A stretch of DNA of 64,000 nt, taken from Fulvia fulva (lineage: Eukaryota > Ascomycota > Dothideomycetes > Mycosphaerellales > Mycosphaerellaceae). The stretch spans positions 6,014,001 to 6,078,000 of the forward strand of contig NC_063013.1 of the NCBI RefSeq assembly GCF_020509005.1, read 5' to 3'. The notes below the pieces were generated by a model, which was given only the letters and a program-made list of their open reading frames with translations, did no database searches and was not told the DNA's origin. Below, one piece after another: positions 43,001-55,204 of the stretch (position 1 is the first letter of the stretch; every line of letters starts with the position of its first letter). A program made the translations under genes and the position numbers.

Positions 43001-45597
43001 GCTCTATAGGTATGTTCTTAACGATATTATATAGTAAGGATACTGTCCCTACCGCCGAGTTGTACGAGAACATTAAAAAGATCGGTCTCTCTAGTATACT
43101 AGACGATTTTATAGTAGTACCTAGTCCTTAGGTAGTTACCGAGCTTAGGACTAGTAAAGGTTAGACTCGAGCCCTACTTAACGAGGGATCTAAAGTCAAT
43201 ATTATTAGCCCGAGGATAGTATATAAGTTTAGCTTGCCTATCGTACCTAGCGCCTACTTGTCCTTTTAAGGAGCGGGTAGAAGAGCGAAGTTTAAGAGGG
43301 TAATTTTAAAGCTTGACACTTAGGTGTTTAGTATATACTACTAGATCGATATATTCATCTCCGCTAATCTAGATTCGCCTACGATCCTTAGCTACCCTTA
43401 GTATAGGAAGGTACGACTAATAGGCCGTAACTACGACGATAGATTATAGGAGGGAACAATCGCTAGTAGGGAAGGTAAAAGTGTGATATTCACGGCTATT
43501 ATAGGTACTAACAAGTACAAAACTCTTTAAGAACTTCTATAGTCCTCGAAAAATACGAACGCGGGTTAATTCACGGTAGTCAACCCGCTAAAAGCATTAG
43601 AAGTCCGGTTTTAAAACAAGTCCGCTTTTCGAGTCTAGTCGGGGAGACCTTAGTAAATATATTAGGGGCGGAGTGTTCTAATAATACGGCGTATCGACAT
43701 CGATAAGAAGGCATAACGAAGCTAAAACCCAAGCCTATAGACACGACTGTCTTCGACTACTTTAAGAACTACCGCGGCCCCGTATTATAATAAAGAGAAA
43801 ATGTCCTCGACCTTAGCCCGTATTCGAAGAAATTGCTAGGACTACTCGGGAATCGCTAATACTTAAGCGCTAAGGTAACTACTAACGCTCTAGGAGAGTA
43901 GGTCATTATAAATATATACTCCGTATAGGGCGACTAGTATACTAAGATCCTAAAATAGGGCTAGATTAATAGGTAGGCTTAGAAACAGGACGTAGGGTTA
44001 TATAGACCCGGTATTAGGATACCGTATATATTTACTATATATAAGCGAAAAGCTAACAAGAAAAGACCTGTTAATACGTGCGTTTATAAGAGGCCTTAGT
44101 CGAAGGTAGATAGTGATATAGATTAGAAGCGGAAGGCCCTTTACTAGGAATCTCTAATACTAGTAGGGCAAGGCCCGTTCGATAGGAGGTATCTTATTAA
44201 AAAGTTCTCTAGTATTAAGCGCGGCTCGAGAATTATACCTAAAAGGCTCGCTAGTATTAAGGTTAGTATCGCTCTCTCGGCTAAGGAAAGACAAATGTTT
44301 AATAAAATGCTCTTTAACCGAGAAGGTGTCCTAGCGTAGGATTTTAGCTATATACGGTAGATTAGACATAATGTTATGCCTCCTTAGAAGATTATAACGA
44401 TTACGTATAAACCGTAGTAGGCGCGGAACATTCGGTTATACCTAAGCTTACGAGCGATTATAGAATAGATTATCCGCGCTAGAATTAAGAACAGAATTCT
44501 TAAGTATAGTTAAGGTACTTATACGAATGCTTAGTTCTTAGTAGCGAAGAAGGTCGAGCTTAATAGTAAAGCTATACTATATAGATTGATCAACTCCGCT
44601 ATACTCTTAAACGAGGTAACGATAAGGGATACGAACATTCCCCTAGATATAGACGGGTTCTCGGAGGACTTTACTAGGTATAGAGTAGCCTCTTTAGTAG
44701 ACTTGTTTTTAGGGTACGACTAGATCACGCTTAACGAAAGCAGCCGAGATTTGACGGCCTTTATAACGCCTCTTAGGCTTATACGGTATATAACTTTTCT
44801 ATAGGGTACGACGAACTTAGTTACTTAGTTCGTACGGGTAGTAACTAGGGTGTTAATAGACTATATTTCTTACCGAGTAAAACTATTTCTTGACGATATC
44901 GGCGTAAAAGGTCCTACTAAGGACTATAGTAACGCTAAGGTAGAGTCTAGCTTTTGACGATAGGTCGTAGAATATATTATATCCCTTAATCTTGTTCTTA
45001 CGGACCTAGAGAGGGCCGGAGCGGTAGTCGTACGGGAGAAGTCGTAGTGGCTTTATAAGACCCTAAAGATCGTAGGCTATATTACTAGCCCGAGCGGCCG
45101 CTATCTAGATCCTAAGGTAGTAGCTAAAATCTTAGACTAGCTAACCCTAAAGTACGTAAAGGACGTTCGAGTTTATATTAGGATCTATATTTACTTCCGG
45201 ATTTAGGTCCCCTAGTTCGTGATTATCGCTCGGCTAATATATAAGCTTTTAAGGAAGGACGTCGAGTTTGTCTAGACTAAGAATAAGTAGTTCTCGAAAG
45301 AGAACCTAGTAAGATTCTTAGTACTAGTACTAGCGTTAGTAACTATCTCCTACGCACTAGGAGCTAGTAGGATCTTTGTTTCTATTTACGCGAGTAGTAT
45401 TAGGTAGGGTTGTATAATATCGTAGTAATTACTAGATAACACTCGACGAAGATACCTAGTAAGGTATAAGAGCGGTACCTAGAACGTAAACGAGGCTAAG
45501 TACGAAATAGGAAAGCGGGAGTGCCTCGAAGTACTAAAGGGCCTTAAGAAGGTATAGCGCTACCTCGTAGGAGTAGACTTTATCCTCGAAGTTAATA
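43001..45597 (+). pseudogene. gypsy-G protease, RT and RNase H (first part)
   Basis: The protease relic near 43165-43260 reads ALLNEGSKVNIISPRIVY, the catalytic Asp changed to Asn. RT spans about 44240-45000: IALSAKERQMFNKML, FLVAKKVELN, YDxITLNESSRDLTAF, RLIRYITFLxGTTNLV, and an intact catalytic FLDDIGVKGP at 44886-44915. RNase H begins about 45060 (KIVGYITSPSGRYLDP). The frame enters the LINE D target copy at 45584-45597 and resumes at 50600. Stops are of the RIP type. Confidence 0.9.
45584..45597. repeat. Left target-site duplication of LINE D
   Basis: CCTCGAAGTTAATA, repeated at 50586-50599. Within gypsy-G RNase H. Confidence 0.94.
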
Positions 45598-45859
45598 GAT
45601 AGATAGATTTGTCATTCCCCTGTTCTAGGACCCTATCCGGCCTATATAGGTATATATCTATTGTTATATATAAAGGGAAACCCGAATAGGTGAAAACCCT
45701 TCCCGCTCCTAACTACTCCTTATCTAGATTAGCTTTCCCTCTAAACGTACGTAGTCTATGTCACTACCCCGTTAGCCCCCGCTCCTAGCCGGTCTCGTCG
45801 CGCTACGTCGTGTCCTCTCTTCCTATACTACTCCTACTAGGCGGTACTGTTCTAGCTAG

Positions 45860-48800
45860 CCCTTCTCTAGTATCTAGTTCGTAATACGCCGTAGGTCCTT
45901 AGCGTTGTTAAGAAGTGCCCTAATCGTCCGGTTCCTCGCCTTTACTATCTACTCCCCCCTTCCTAGCGACTACCTCGGATAGACGAGGAGTACGTACCGT
46001 ACGTTCTAGGAGCGATAGCCGTAGGGGTAGCTAGTATTCGTATATCCTAGAACCTTCCTCTATAATAGGTACCCCTAGAGGCCGATATGTTCGCTTCGTA
46101 GTTAGGTTACTATACTACTCTATACCCTCGTAAGGCGGTAGTAGATAAGCTTCGGGGGGTACTTAACCGCGGATTTTGTAGCTAACTATTCCTTAGGTTG
46201 TCCCGCTAGCTAAGGGCGTCTACTATGCCCTACAACCTAGTTGTTCTACCTCTCTATCTATAGTTGCTCTATAAACGATTTCTTACCTTCCTATTATATT
46301 GCTAGCTATTCGTCCCTTACCCGGTAGTTCGGCTCGTTTCCGGGTCGAATACCCTTATACGCTAGTACTAATTCGCGGGCCCTTACGACTGTACTAGCGA
46401 TGACCTTCTATACTAGGTACTATGCCGACTTGCCTAAGTAGGAGGTCCGTAGTCCCTAGATATATAGGTCGATCGGCGGTATAGCGGTCTCGTACTTAAG
46501 CATCCTTATTAGCGTCGACTTATATACCCCGGTGCCCTTCCTTAGGCATTAGTTTTAGATCTTCGCTAGCGGCGCGACGAGTCCCTTCGATAGGTAGGCC
46601 CTCTCGCCTAAGGACTACACTTGGCTACTATAGGTAAGGACTAGCCGTATAATAGCCGTATATAGAAGGCGTAACTACCGGAAGTCTACCCCCTATATAG
46701 ACGTAGTGAGCCTCTAGTATAATGCAATATTCTGTTTAGCTTTCCGTAATATTGCCTATACGTACTTCCTCTACCGTAGCGCCGGGTCTACCTATAGTCC
46801 GAGGATCCTAAGCTAATTTGCCGGGTTAGTCGTGTGCCCCTATATCTAGATAGAAGCTTATATATTATAGAACCGTAGCCGGCGCGTAAAGTGTATCAGA
46901 TTATACTTTTCTAGGGCAAACCGAGCCCCGTGCCTCCTAGCCTAATCCTCGTAGATCTTATACTTCTCTTCTAGTAGCCTATAGTTCTTCTTAGTCGAGG
47001 AAGACTACGCTAGGATGTTTATGTCGTCTACGAAGCCGCTCGTAGCGGTGTTCTAGGATCCTAGGGCTAGGAGTAGCGTCGCTATAAAGAAGAGGAACAG
47101 AATAGGTACTAGCGTTAAGCCTTACGGGATTCTAGTATAGACTACTTGAAATGGGCTTCTATACTAGCCGACTAGGATCGACGTACTACGGTTTTAGAGG
47201 TAGGACCGTACGAAGTTAATAAGCTACTTAGGGAGTCCTTTCGACCTTAGGATATAGAGTAGCCGCGGGTATAACACGTAGTCGAAGGCTCCCGATATGT
47301 CTAGGCTAAGTAAGGAAGCTACCTTGTCCCTATTCTTATACTAGATAGCCTTTACCTAAGAGGTAATAAGTTCTATCGCGGATAGCGTCGATCGCTATAG
47401 GCGCGTACCTATCTAGGTGTCCGGGAGTAGGGAGTGTTCCTCTACCGCCTCGGAGAGTCTCGTTATAACTAGCTTCTTAAGCGCCTTCCTAAGAGTATTA
47501 AGGAGCGTAATTAGGCGGTACGACTTTACCTACGTATAGTCTTCCTTCTACGGCTTACGTAGGACCACTGTCGTCGATTATTTAAAAGCTATCGGGTGGT
47601 ACCCGGTCTGTAGGCAGGCGTTAAAGATCGCTATAACTACTAGGGCTAGTTAATCTCTATACTTCTATAGTAGCTCGTTTAGGATCCTATCCCGCCCCGG
47701 GGCTTTCTTCGCCGGTAACTTCCTTAGTATAGCGGCAACTTCTCCCTCGGACACCTCCTATTAGACCGCGATACTAGGGGCTAGGGGAGTAGAGCTGTTT
47801 ATATCGCTTAGATCAGCCTCGACTAGGGGCGGGAAGAACTTGCTAGCTAGTAGAAGCGCCTTGGCCTCGGGGTCGCTAACCGGGCTACTAGGCGATTATA
47901 GCGCTAGGATAGAGAAGGAGGGGCCCTATATAGGGTCCTATCGGGCCTATTTCGCTAGCTTCTATATCCTCTCTAGCTTGCCGGCGATTTCTTCTACTAT
48001 AGCCCTCTAGCCGACTGCTTTCTCCCTCCGTATTATAGCTTTCTTCTATTAGTATGCCTCCCTATATACGTTCTAGGCCTCCTCGCTATAGCTGCTCGTC
48101 TATACCCGGCGGGCTCTCCTTACTTCTCTTACTACCGTAGTACACTCCGGCGTCTAGTATAGTTTAGACTATATCGTTAGTTAGGTAAGCGGAACGTAAA
48201 GTGAGGTCGCTTTTCTTATTTCGTCTATTAACCCCTAGACTTCTTTGTCTATCTCGTCTTTACTATTGTATTACTACTACGCGATCTAGACTAGCCTCTT
48301 AGAGTTATCGAGGTACGCCTAGATGTTAGCCTAGTAGGCCTTTCCCTAGTTTAGCTTAGGGGTTCTCGCTAGTATACGTTATATCTATATCGTAATAGAG
48401 GTCCTAACTAGTATATAGTCTAACGACGCCTCGAGTTTATATTCGATCCTATAGTAGGTTACCGTATAGTAGTAGCTATCTAAGATCTAGGAGAGGTCGA
48501 TCGTGCCTTAGAGTCCCCCTCTCTTCTAGGTACCTAGGTCCTTCGGGGTATTAAGGGCAATTACGTTACTCGCTATTAAGTCGAGTACTTCGTCGGCTAT
48601 AGGGTGCGGCTATATAAGGCTTTCCTAGGAAGGGTAGTATATGTTAAAGTCTCCTACTACGATGTGGCACCCTTGTCTCTTAAGCGCACTGTCTAGGTGT
48701 CTATAGACCCCTAGGTCGCGGCTAGACCTCGAGGCTAGCGGCTGTGTATATAGGTTGTATATCTAGGTACTATCTACGTAGAGGGAGGTAACATCGCCCC

Positions 48801-49099
48801 CGCCCTCTTCGTCTACGTAGTATACTACCTCCTAGTCGGATTCTAGTATGTCCTTACTAATATAGAAGCACGTACGGGGTCTACCGTCGCCTCGTAAGTA
48901 TATCGTATAGCCTAGTGACTTATAGGTCGTTAGTCTCTTATAGTACGGGTTAATCTATAGCTCCTAGATTATAAGGACGTAGTAGACGCGTAGGTCCGCC
49001 TCGTATAGGAAATAGTTCTAGACTATATCCTTACTATAGTTAACATTATACTAGATAATACTAAGCGTGTCGAGGCTAGTTATCGGTATCGACAATCAT
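45860..49099 (-). pseudogene. LINE D ORF2 (endonuclease, RT, C-terminal zinc motif)
   Basis: On the minus strand it starts with ATG at 49097-49099 (MIVDTDNxPRH). Endonuclease is about 49060-48400. RT is about 47740-46800, with the catalytic GFVDDINILA at about 47040-47010. The C-terminal zinc motif near 46040-45980 reads YPYGYRSxNVRYVLLVYPR with Cys changed to Tyr. It is followed by the last coding part to about 45860 and the 3' UTR to 45598. Same domain order as Tad/I-type LINEs. Not translatable because of RIP stops. Confidence 0.86.
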
Positions 49100-49109
49100 T
49101 TCCTCTATA

Positions 49110-50400
49110 TCGTCCTATATCCTACTACCCTATACGTCCTAGTCTACGCCTATCGGCTATATACTAAAGGGGAGCCGGGCCTAGTTAGATTCCCTCGCCG
49201 TAGCTAGTAGAGCACGTAGCGTCCCGTACGCCCTAGGTTACGTATCCTTTATATCGTTCTCGGCCCTAGGGCGCTTATACCCGACTACCGCTAGTTAGTT
49301 CCGGTATAGGCTAGCCTTACGGTCGCCGTAGAATCTTAGGGCGACGGTTCTGTTTATGATTACCTTGTTTTTCGCTAGTTTCCGCTATAGGCATTCCGTA
49401 CTATACGATAGGTAGTACCCCGGACAGTTCGCGTACCGTCTCGTAGTCGATATATAGTCCCTAGATATATAGTCTCCTATACAGTTCGAGTAGGCCTACT
49501 TGTTTATATACGTATAGGTTTAGTGTCTATACTGTTAGCATTTGAAGCATTAGAGGACACGAAAGGATAAGGAGTACTTTTCTACTATCTTAAGGCTATA
49601 TTACTAGACTAGGCCTTATTCTATCGCTAGATCCGCCGCTTTCGCGTCTTATAGCTATACTATTAGCGCCGAGGCCTTCTTACCTTCTAGCCATTTCCTA
49701 TAGAGCCAAGTCGCCTTCTAGATTAGAGAGTTAAGAGTGACCGGGTTGTCCTCTTAGAGAGCGCGTAGGTAACCCTAGTTAGTTAGTTCAAACTCCTTAG
49801 GCATATCGTAGACTAGGATCGTGAATTGTTTTATTAAGACCTTCGCTAATACCGTAACCTTAGATACCTACTATAGCTATACCTCTAGGTGCCTCCTAGT
49901 AGTAGTAGAGCTAGTATAGATCTATAGAGTGCCGTTAGACTGTTAGTTTACTACGACTACCCCTAGTTAGTTAATTCGTTAGGCGAGCTCCTTGTTCGAT
50001 AGCTTCGTAACTTTGGCCTAGTCTTCCTTTACTATAATACGGATCGTAACTGTATCGTACGTTAGGCGGGGGCCTAGTATCGATGCCGCGACCAATACCT
50101 AGCTATAGGGGTGTTGATTCCGGGTGGCCTTACTAATCGCCTAGGACGTCGTCCTTATTTCTTATTACCCTCGGTAATACGACAGTATAAGCGCCGTACG
50201 TAGCTAAGTGATCATTACCTATAGAGACCGGTAAGGGAGCTGATCGTTAGTTTCTATACTTTTTACGTCCTCTATAAGTTGCTACTAGTTGTCTTAGGGG
50301 TGCTTCGCCTATAGGGCCGTAGGCGCCGTTAGTACCGTAGCCTAGGCTACTATTGCCTAGGAGTTGCCTAATGTAGCTAGGCACCTCCGCGGCGTTTAGA
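49110..50400 (-). pseudogene. LINE D ORF1
   Basis: The ORF1 relic, parallel to LINE E 29340-30629. The C-terminal knuckle row is near 49590-49420 on the minus strand; Cys codons are mostly changed to Tyr but several survive (for example NCPGYYLSYSTEYL-like segments near 49450-49390). ORF1 ends within about 20-50 bp of the ORF2 ATG, the usual close spacing of LINE ORFs. Confidence 0.72.
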
Positions 50401-50599
50401 GCTAAAGAAACAGGGTGAAGAGAGCTTTAAGCTATCTAGATTAAATAAGGTAGAACTCCCTTAGTCCTAGGGGTAGTGGCCTACTTTATATATCGTTAGA
50501 ATAGCCTTAATAAGAGCTTTCGAATGTGTCGTGTTTTGGCGTAGAGATCGATAATAACATTAGGCCCTATAATAAGAAGTCGATCCCTCGAAGTTAATA

Positions 50600-52420
50600 C
50601 TAAAACGCTAGTATAGTAGTTAAATCGGCTAGTATCTAATGTTCTCAACTCTATAATAGTAAGGTAGGTTACTTAGATCCGGCTATTTACCTTTGAAGTA
50701 AGGTATATCGATAGGAAGAAGTACTACGGACCGGATGTACTATCTCGTAAACTATATATAGCTAAGGAGCTTACGAAACCTAAGGATAATATTAATAAGA
50801 TAATTAACGACAAATTCTTCCGTTACGCCGAGGTAGTTAACACTTTCCCCGTTATTCTAGAGCGTAAACGACTCCTCGAACCCTAGTATAGTAACAATTC
50901 CGAGCTTATAGCTTATATTCTAGTATATCGAACACGACCGGAAGGGGTCACCCGGGCTAAGTATCGAAACCTCGTTAGGAAGAGTCCTCGGTACTACTTA
51001 AGAGACAAGCTCTTATTTTATTAGCGGCGAAGGTGTGTACTAATATAGCTAGTAGTAGACGATAATAATACTTAGAAAGAGATCGTATTACACTGTTATA
51101 AAAAGTATAGTCACCGGAATATAGAGCTCGTATATAATCTTATTACTAGCCGGTATTACTAGAAGGGCTACTTCTCTAATATATCGAATTAGGTAAGGAC
51201 TTGTGCTCCTTATAACTTTTGCGAAGGCAACTAGAGAGTAGGAGAAATGTACTTATCGACTTAGTAGGTTAGAGAAGAGAGGTAGTACTACGATCCCGTC
51301 TACGTATATAGAAACGGGTACTTACTTATCGCCCGAGAAGCTCTAAGTAGGTAGATTAAGGCGAAGGTCATACGGAAGCCTCTAAATTTACGGGCGATTA
51401 CTAAGTTCTTATATAAGATAGTGTTTAGCCGGCATAGATGCTACTATAAGATTATGCTTAATAACGCTAGTATTAACAAAGGGGAGGTAGAGAGGATACT
51501 TATTAGTATAGGTATTAAGTATATCCGGATCTTACCCTACTATACGTAGTTAAATATAACTATAGAAGTAGGATATCGACCTGTTCTAGCTATATTAGCG
51601 TAGCTTACTAAGCACACCTATAAGTCCTAGGAACGATAGATTACTACGGTACTTTAGGCTAATAGAACTATAGTATCTAGAATTACGGGTATAACTCCGG
51701 CGGAGGTCCTATATAGCTATCGTACTGTTCTCCTAATCGAGGTAGAATACCCGATATAGGCGAACTATAAATAGGGCTCTATTAGATTAACAGAGGAGCT
51801 ATTAGCTATTCGGGCGCGTTAATTATAGGTACGGGACATAAGTCTTTAGGAGTTGTAGTTACGAAGAGTAAGGCTTCGTACTCTAAGTAAGGAATACTTC
51901 GATACTAAATATAGTATTAACTTCGAGGGGTTCTAGGTCGGGGATCTTATAGTCAAGTTCGACAAGCAGTATAAGGGTGACCTATCTAGAAAGATTAGTT
52001 ACCGCTAGCTTAGGCCGTATCGTATAGCTAAGGTATACTCGGGGTTTAGTATATACGTCCTCGAAGAGCTTGATAGTACGAGATTAAAGGGTATATAAGC
52101 CCGAGAGAACCTCAAGCTAATCCTATAGTTAAGACCGGACCCGGAGCTTGATCTTCCTAAAGCTAAAGACATTATAGCGCTAGAGGATAGGGTTAATACT
52201 ACGAATATCGAAAAAGGCAATCTTCCGAACGAGAACAGACCTACTACGTCCGAATCTAACGACGAATAGGATGACGATATACTTCTAATAGGCATTAATA
52301 GAGCTACTATACTTCCGGAACTAGAATCTAAGCCGACGAGACTATAGGTACGGCCTAATAACCTTACTACGGAGGAGATAGCCAAATTCACTAGGATTTA
52401 GGTTAAAGGAGGGATAGGAT
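50600..52420 (+). pseudogene. gypsy-G RNase H end and integrase
   Basis: Resumes with LNRLVSNVLNSI, then TFEVRYIDRKKYYGPDVLSRK, the end of RNase H. Integrase follows: a zinc-domain region near 51090-51250 (HCYKKYSHRNIELV), with core at about 51180-51800. The C-terminal part has DTKYSINFEGFxVGDLIVKF and ISYRxLRPYRIAKVYSGFSIYV, which ends near 52140. An acidic tail then runs to about 52400. The 128-codon minus-strand frame at 52005-52391 is antisense to it. A purine tract TTAAAGGAGGGATAGGA is at 52404-52420. Confidence 0.87.
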
Positions 52421-52977
52421 TTTATTGTTTCTTTTTTTAGGCGTAAGGAGTTCCCTAACTTATAGTTCACTAGTACTATAGATATATATTAGCCTTTAGA
52501 AAAATGCTTAGAAGGAGGCTCTTACTTCCTAGTCGTGCCTCCTTTACTAAGGAGTTTACTTAGTAGTTTTGGTTTCTAACCTTAATTTAACTAGCTTCTA
52601 GTTCTAGTACCTAGTTTCTAGCGTGCTTAACCGATTTCTAGGCTATATTCTTAATTTAAGAGTAGGCTTACTACGAAGACTAGACCTTAACTTAGCCTCC
52701 TTAGCCCCTTATAGAATAAACTTGCGATCTCCTTATTATCTCTAGACTAACTACTTGACTAGACGCCGGATCCGCCTTCCTAACGTATAACTTATAGGTA
52801 TAGTTTCTTAGTTTATAATAGGCGTAGCGGAGGTGAAACTAGGAACAGTTTCGTAATAGAGAAGGATATATTAACGAGCTAAGGGCCCCCTTTAGACCCT
52901 AAAATTTACGCGTCGAATCTCGTTAACCTTTAACGGTTAATTACGTAGTAGGGGTATATAGGGGTACTACTAAGATA
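52421..52977 (+). other. Non-coding region downstream of gypsy-G, possible LTR remnant
   Basis: Starts right after the gypsy-G purine tract, which is where a 3' LTR would be expected (TTTTATTGTTTC...). No matching copy exists in the window, so an LTR cannot be proven. No coding signal. Confidence 0.4.
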
Positions 52978-54014
52978 TATATAGTTAGTAGGTAGGCAAC
53001 CTACGTAGGATACTAGGCGTATATAAGACAACGTTAATAAGCACGGTAGAAATAGAGATAGGAACACTACTAATCGGCTAATATATCCGGGGAATAAGAA
53101 TTTAATACGCGGCAAAGACGACAGATTACCTAGTATAAACCACGATCTAGGAGGCAAAGAATAAGATAGAAAGCCGCTACCGGAGAGGGGCCGGATATAG
53201 GACAAGCTAAAAAGAGGATGACCTTACTACCTTTACGGCCGTATAGATAAGTACCGAATGGCTAGTACGAAAAGAGGAGGAGCGTAGGACTCGCTAGGCC
53301 GGCGGGAGCAAGGCTAAGACCTAAAGCCTAGCGGAATAGATAGCGAGCTACCTATAGGAGTAGGACTAGAAAAGGAAGCCCCCTAAGACAATAGGCCCGA
53401 TAGTACTCCGAGTATTCTAGAGACATAATTACTAGCTATATAGGGACCTAATAAGGGCCGAAGCAAGTATAGCGATCCAAATTAGGTCCGAACACATTAG
53501 ATTAAGGGCCTACCTATTTAGGAGACGCGTACTAGACATCTATAGCCTAGCCTACTAGTGTAGCTACCTATCGTAAAACCTAGAATATATACTACTACGA
53601 TGCCCGTAGTAGGCGAGAGGTAGGGAAAATTGGAGGCACTAAGCGGGAAGGAGAGACTATAAGTCAATTATTAGGGACAACATTCGCCGAATCTCTCGGT
53701 AGATACTATAGTAGGGATACCTCTAGTAGTTTAGCCGCGCTAGCGAGACGGAGGAGTAGATAGATAAGAGGCGGAAGCTAGGAGGGTTATAGATAGGGTA
53801 GTTATTAGGGCAGGCCTATAACACTAGCGTACCCCTAACAAGGGAAATCTAAGACGATAACTAGGGGGAAAAGACAGGCGGGAAGGAGGAGGGGTTTTCA
53901 CTAACACGGTCTCCCCTCTATATATACAAAAACAAGATAGTATAGCTATATAGGCCAAAGGGCACTACAACAGCTTAATGAAATATCTATCTATCTATCT
54001 ATCTATATAGTTAG
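52978..54014 (+). mobile_element. LINE H: 5'-truncated family-2 LINE with TSDs
   Basis: The element itself is 52989-54003, bounded by TATATAGTTAG at 52978-52988 and 54004-54014 (11 bp). It is the last ~1 kb of the same family as LINE I and matches 61710-63051 closely, except that LINE I carries a 340-bp insertion there. It encodes the region between RT and the C-terminus (TTLISTVEIEIGTLLIG-like), read through RIP stops. The 3' UTR block GGGGTTTTCAC is followed by an ATCT tail at 53985-54005. The 91-codon minus-strand frame at 52930-53205 is antisense. Confidence 0.9.
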
Positions 54015-54231
54015 GAGGCGACCTTAGTAGGAAGCTAGGATTTACGAGGAATCTCTCTATAAGGCGAAGATATAGGAATCTAAAAATTTCAGATTTTTTT
54101 TTAGGATCACTATATATATTTTACGGCCCGCGGACCGACAAGTATATACACCTACGCGTAAGCTATCCTATAGTCACTAGGCGCGCCCTTACTTACTAGG
54201 GTGGTCAGTTGTCTATACTAACTATATAGGT
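54015..54231. other. Spacer between LINE H and LINE I
   Basis: About 210 bp with no coding signal; it contains a T9 run near 54093. It ends with CTATATAGGT (54222-54231), which recurs after the LINE I tail, so this spacer and 63062 onward were once adjacent. Confidence 0.5.
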
Positions 54232-54269
54232 AATAGTAGTAGTAGGTAAGAATTAACCCCCTACGAAGG

Positions 54270-55190
54270 TAAGTAATACGGTACGCCTATATATTACTAA
54301 TCCGGCGGAGAAATAAGAAATCGTAGCCGTAATAAGTAAGGAGATAGTTAGAGCGAAGATAGAGGTAATAGGCGTAGTAAGACTCTCTACCGTATAAGAG
54401 TCTAATAGACAAAAACTAGAGACCTATAAGGAGTAGACTACTAAAGTCGCGAAGTCGGTACGAGTCTCCTACTAATAGTACACCGTTATCGCCTACGGGG
54501 TCCCTAGGACATTTAAGGTCAAAGACCTTTCCTAACTCTAAGTATAGAACTAGAATATATCCCTAGGAGTACGACTAACGAAGGCGGTATAGTTATATAA
54601 GATAGTAAACGGAGAGAAGACGTATTTATCGCCTATTATCTAGGTAGAGACAGCGAAACAAGCTAACTAGATACTAGATAATAGGCTATTCTAGAACTAC
54701 GAGAGAATAGACACGGAGATCTATTAGAGTAGCTATAGGGTACTATAGTACTTCTAATACTAGTAGTACGGTTAAATAGCCCTAAAATACGGGGAGAAGA
54801 CCCTAAGGTGTCCTTACTACGTAGGCCTATACTAGGGAAGGGAATGCCTAAAAAAGGAGAGTAGGTATATATACTACGGTAGAAGGTACCTAGCGTATTT
54901 AAACTAATGCCTAGCTAGAATAGTAGTATAAGAACGAGCGAGATAAGTAAGGATCTCTATACTAGCTAGGTACCTCTAACGATAGTAGTAGGGACCTACC
55001 GTATATAAGGGCTTCGAGCCGAGTAAGAGGAAGAGGGTAGAAGAGTTAAATAAGGGAACCTAACCTTAAACGTATCTACCTCCCGGTAGGCCTAGACACC
55101 TTAACCGGGCTACTAACGAACTAGGCCAAATACGAATCTTTAGAGCGCCCTAGCGGTCCTAGGGCTAGCCGGATAGCGGGATATAGACTT
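54270..55190 (+). pseudogene. LINE I ORF1 with zinc knuckles
   Basis: RNA-binding ORF1 relic. The C-terminal half carries two or three knuckle-like motifs with partly damaged Cys: a YYSTSNTSSTVKxP-like start near 54745, then KTLRCPYYVGLYxGRECLKKESR near 54805-54865, and IYYGRRYLAYLN after it. It ends close to the ORF2 start near 55210. The N-terminal half is acidic/helical with no recognised fold. Confidence 0.7.
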
Positions 55191-55204
55191 AGGAGATATA
55201 GTAG

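Larger units (their letters stand above)
45598..50585 (-). mobile_element. LINE D: full-length family-1 LINE, minus strand
   Basis: 4,988 bp with an exact 14-bp TSD. Its tail is at the left (GATAGATAGAT = ATCT repeats on the minus strand). Its 5' end at 50585 starts GGATCGACTTC on the minus strand, about 50 bp longer than LINE E. It contains ORF1 and ORF2 and gives the best picture of the family: no WEIRD-like module is present at its 5' end. It has less RIP damage than LINE C in some parts (more TG and CA retained around 46000-47500) but is still full of stops. Confidence 0.93.
40925..52420 (+). mobile_element. gypsy-G: Ty3/gypsy element, internal region, interrupted by LINE D
   Basis: A second gypsy type, distinct from gypsy-1. 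Gag starts right after LINE E, protease lies near 43150, RT near 44280-45000, RNase H straddles LINE D, and integrase runs to about 52150. Without LINE D it is about 6.5 kb. No 5' LTR is seen upstream, because LINE E abuts the start of gag, and no LTR pair could be matched downstream. The RT active-site context (FLDDIGVKGP) belongs to a fungal gypsy subgroup known from many ascomycetes. Confidence 0.88.

Noticed and set aside
52005..53205. Minus-strand ORFs of 128 and 91 codons
   Set aside because: Antisense to gypsy-G integrase and to LINE H coding sequence; Ser/Leu-rich composition is what antisense of RIP-altered coding DNA gives.
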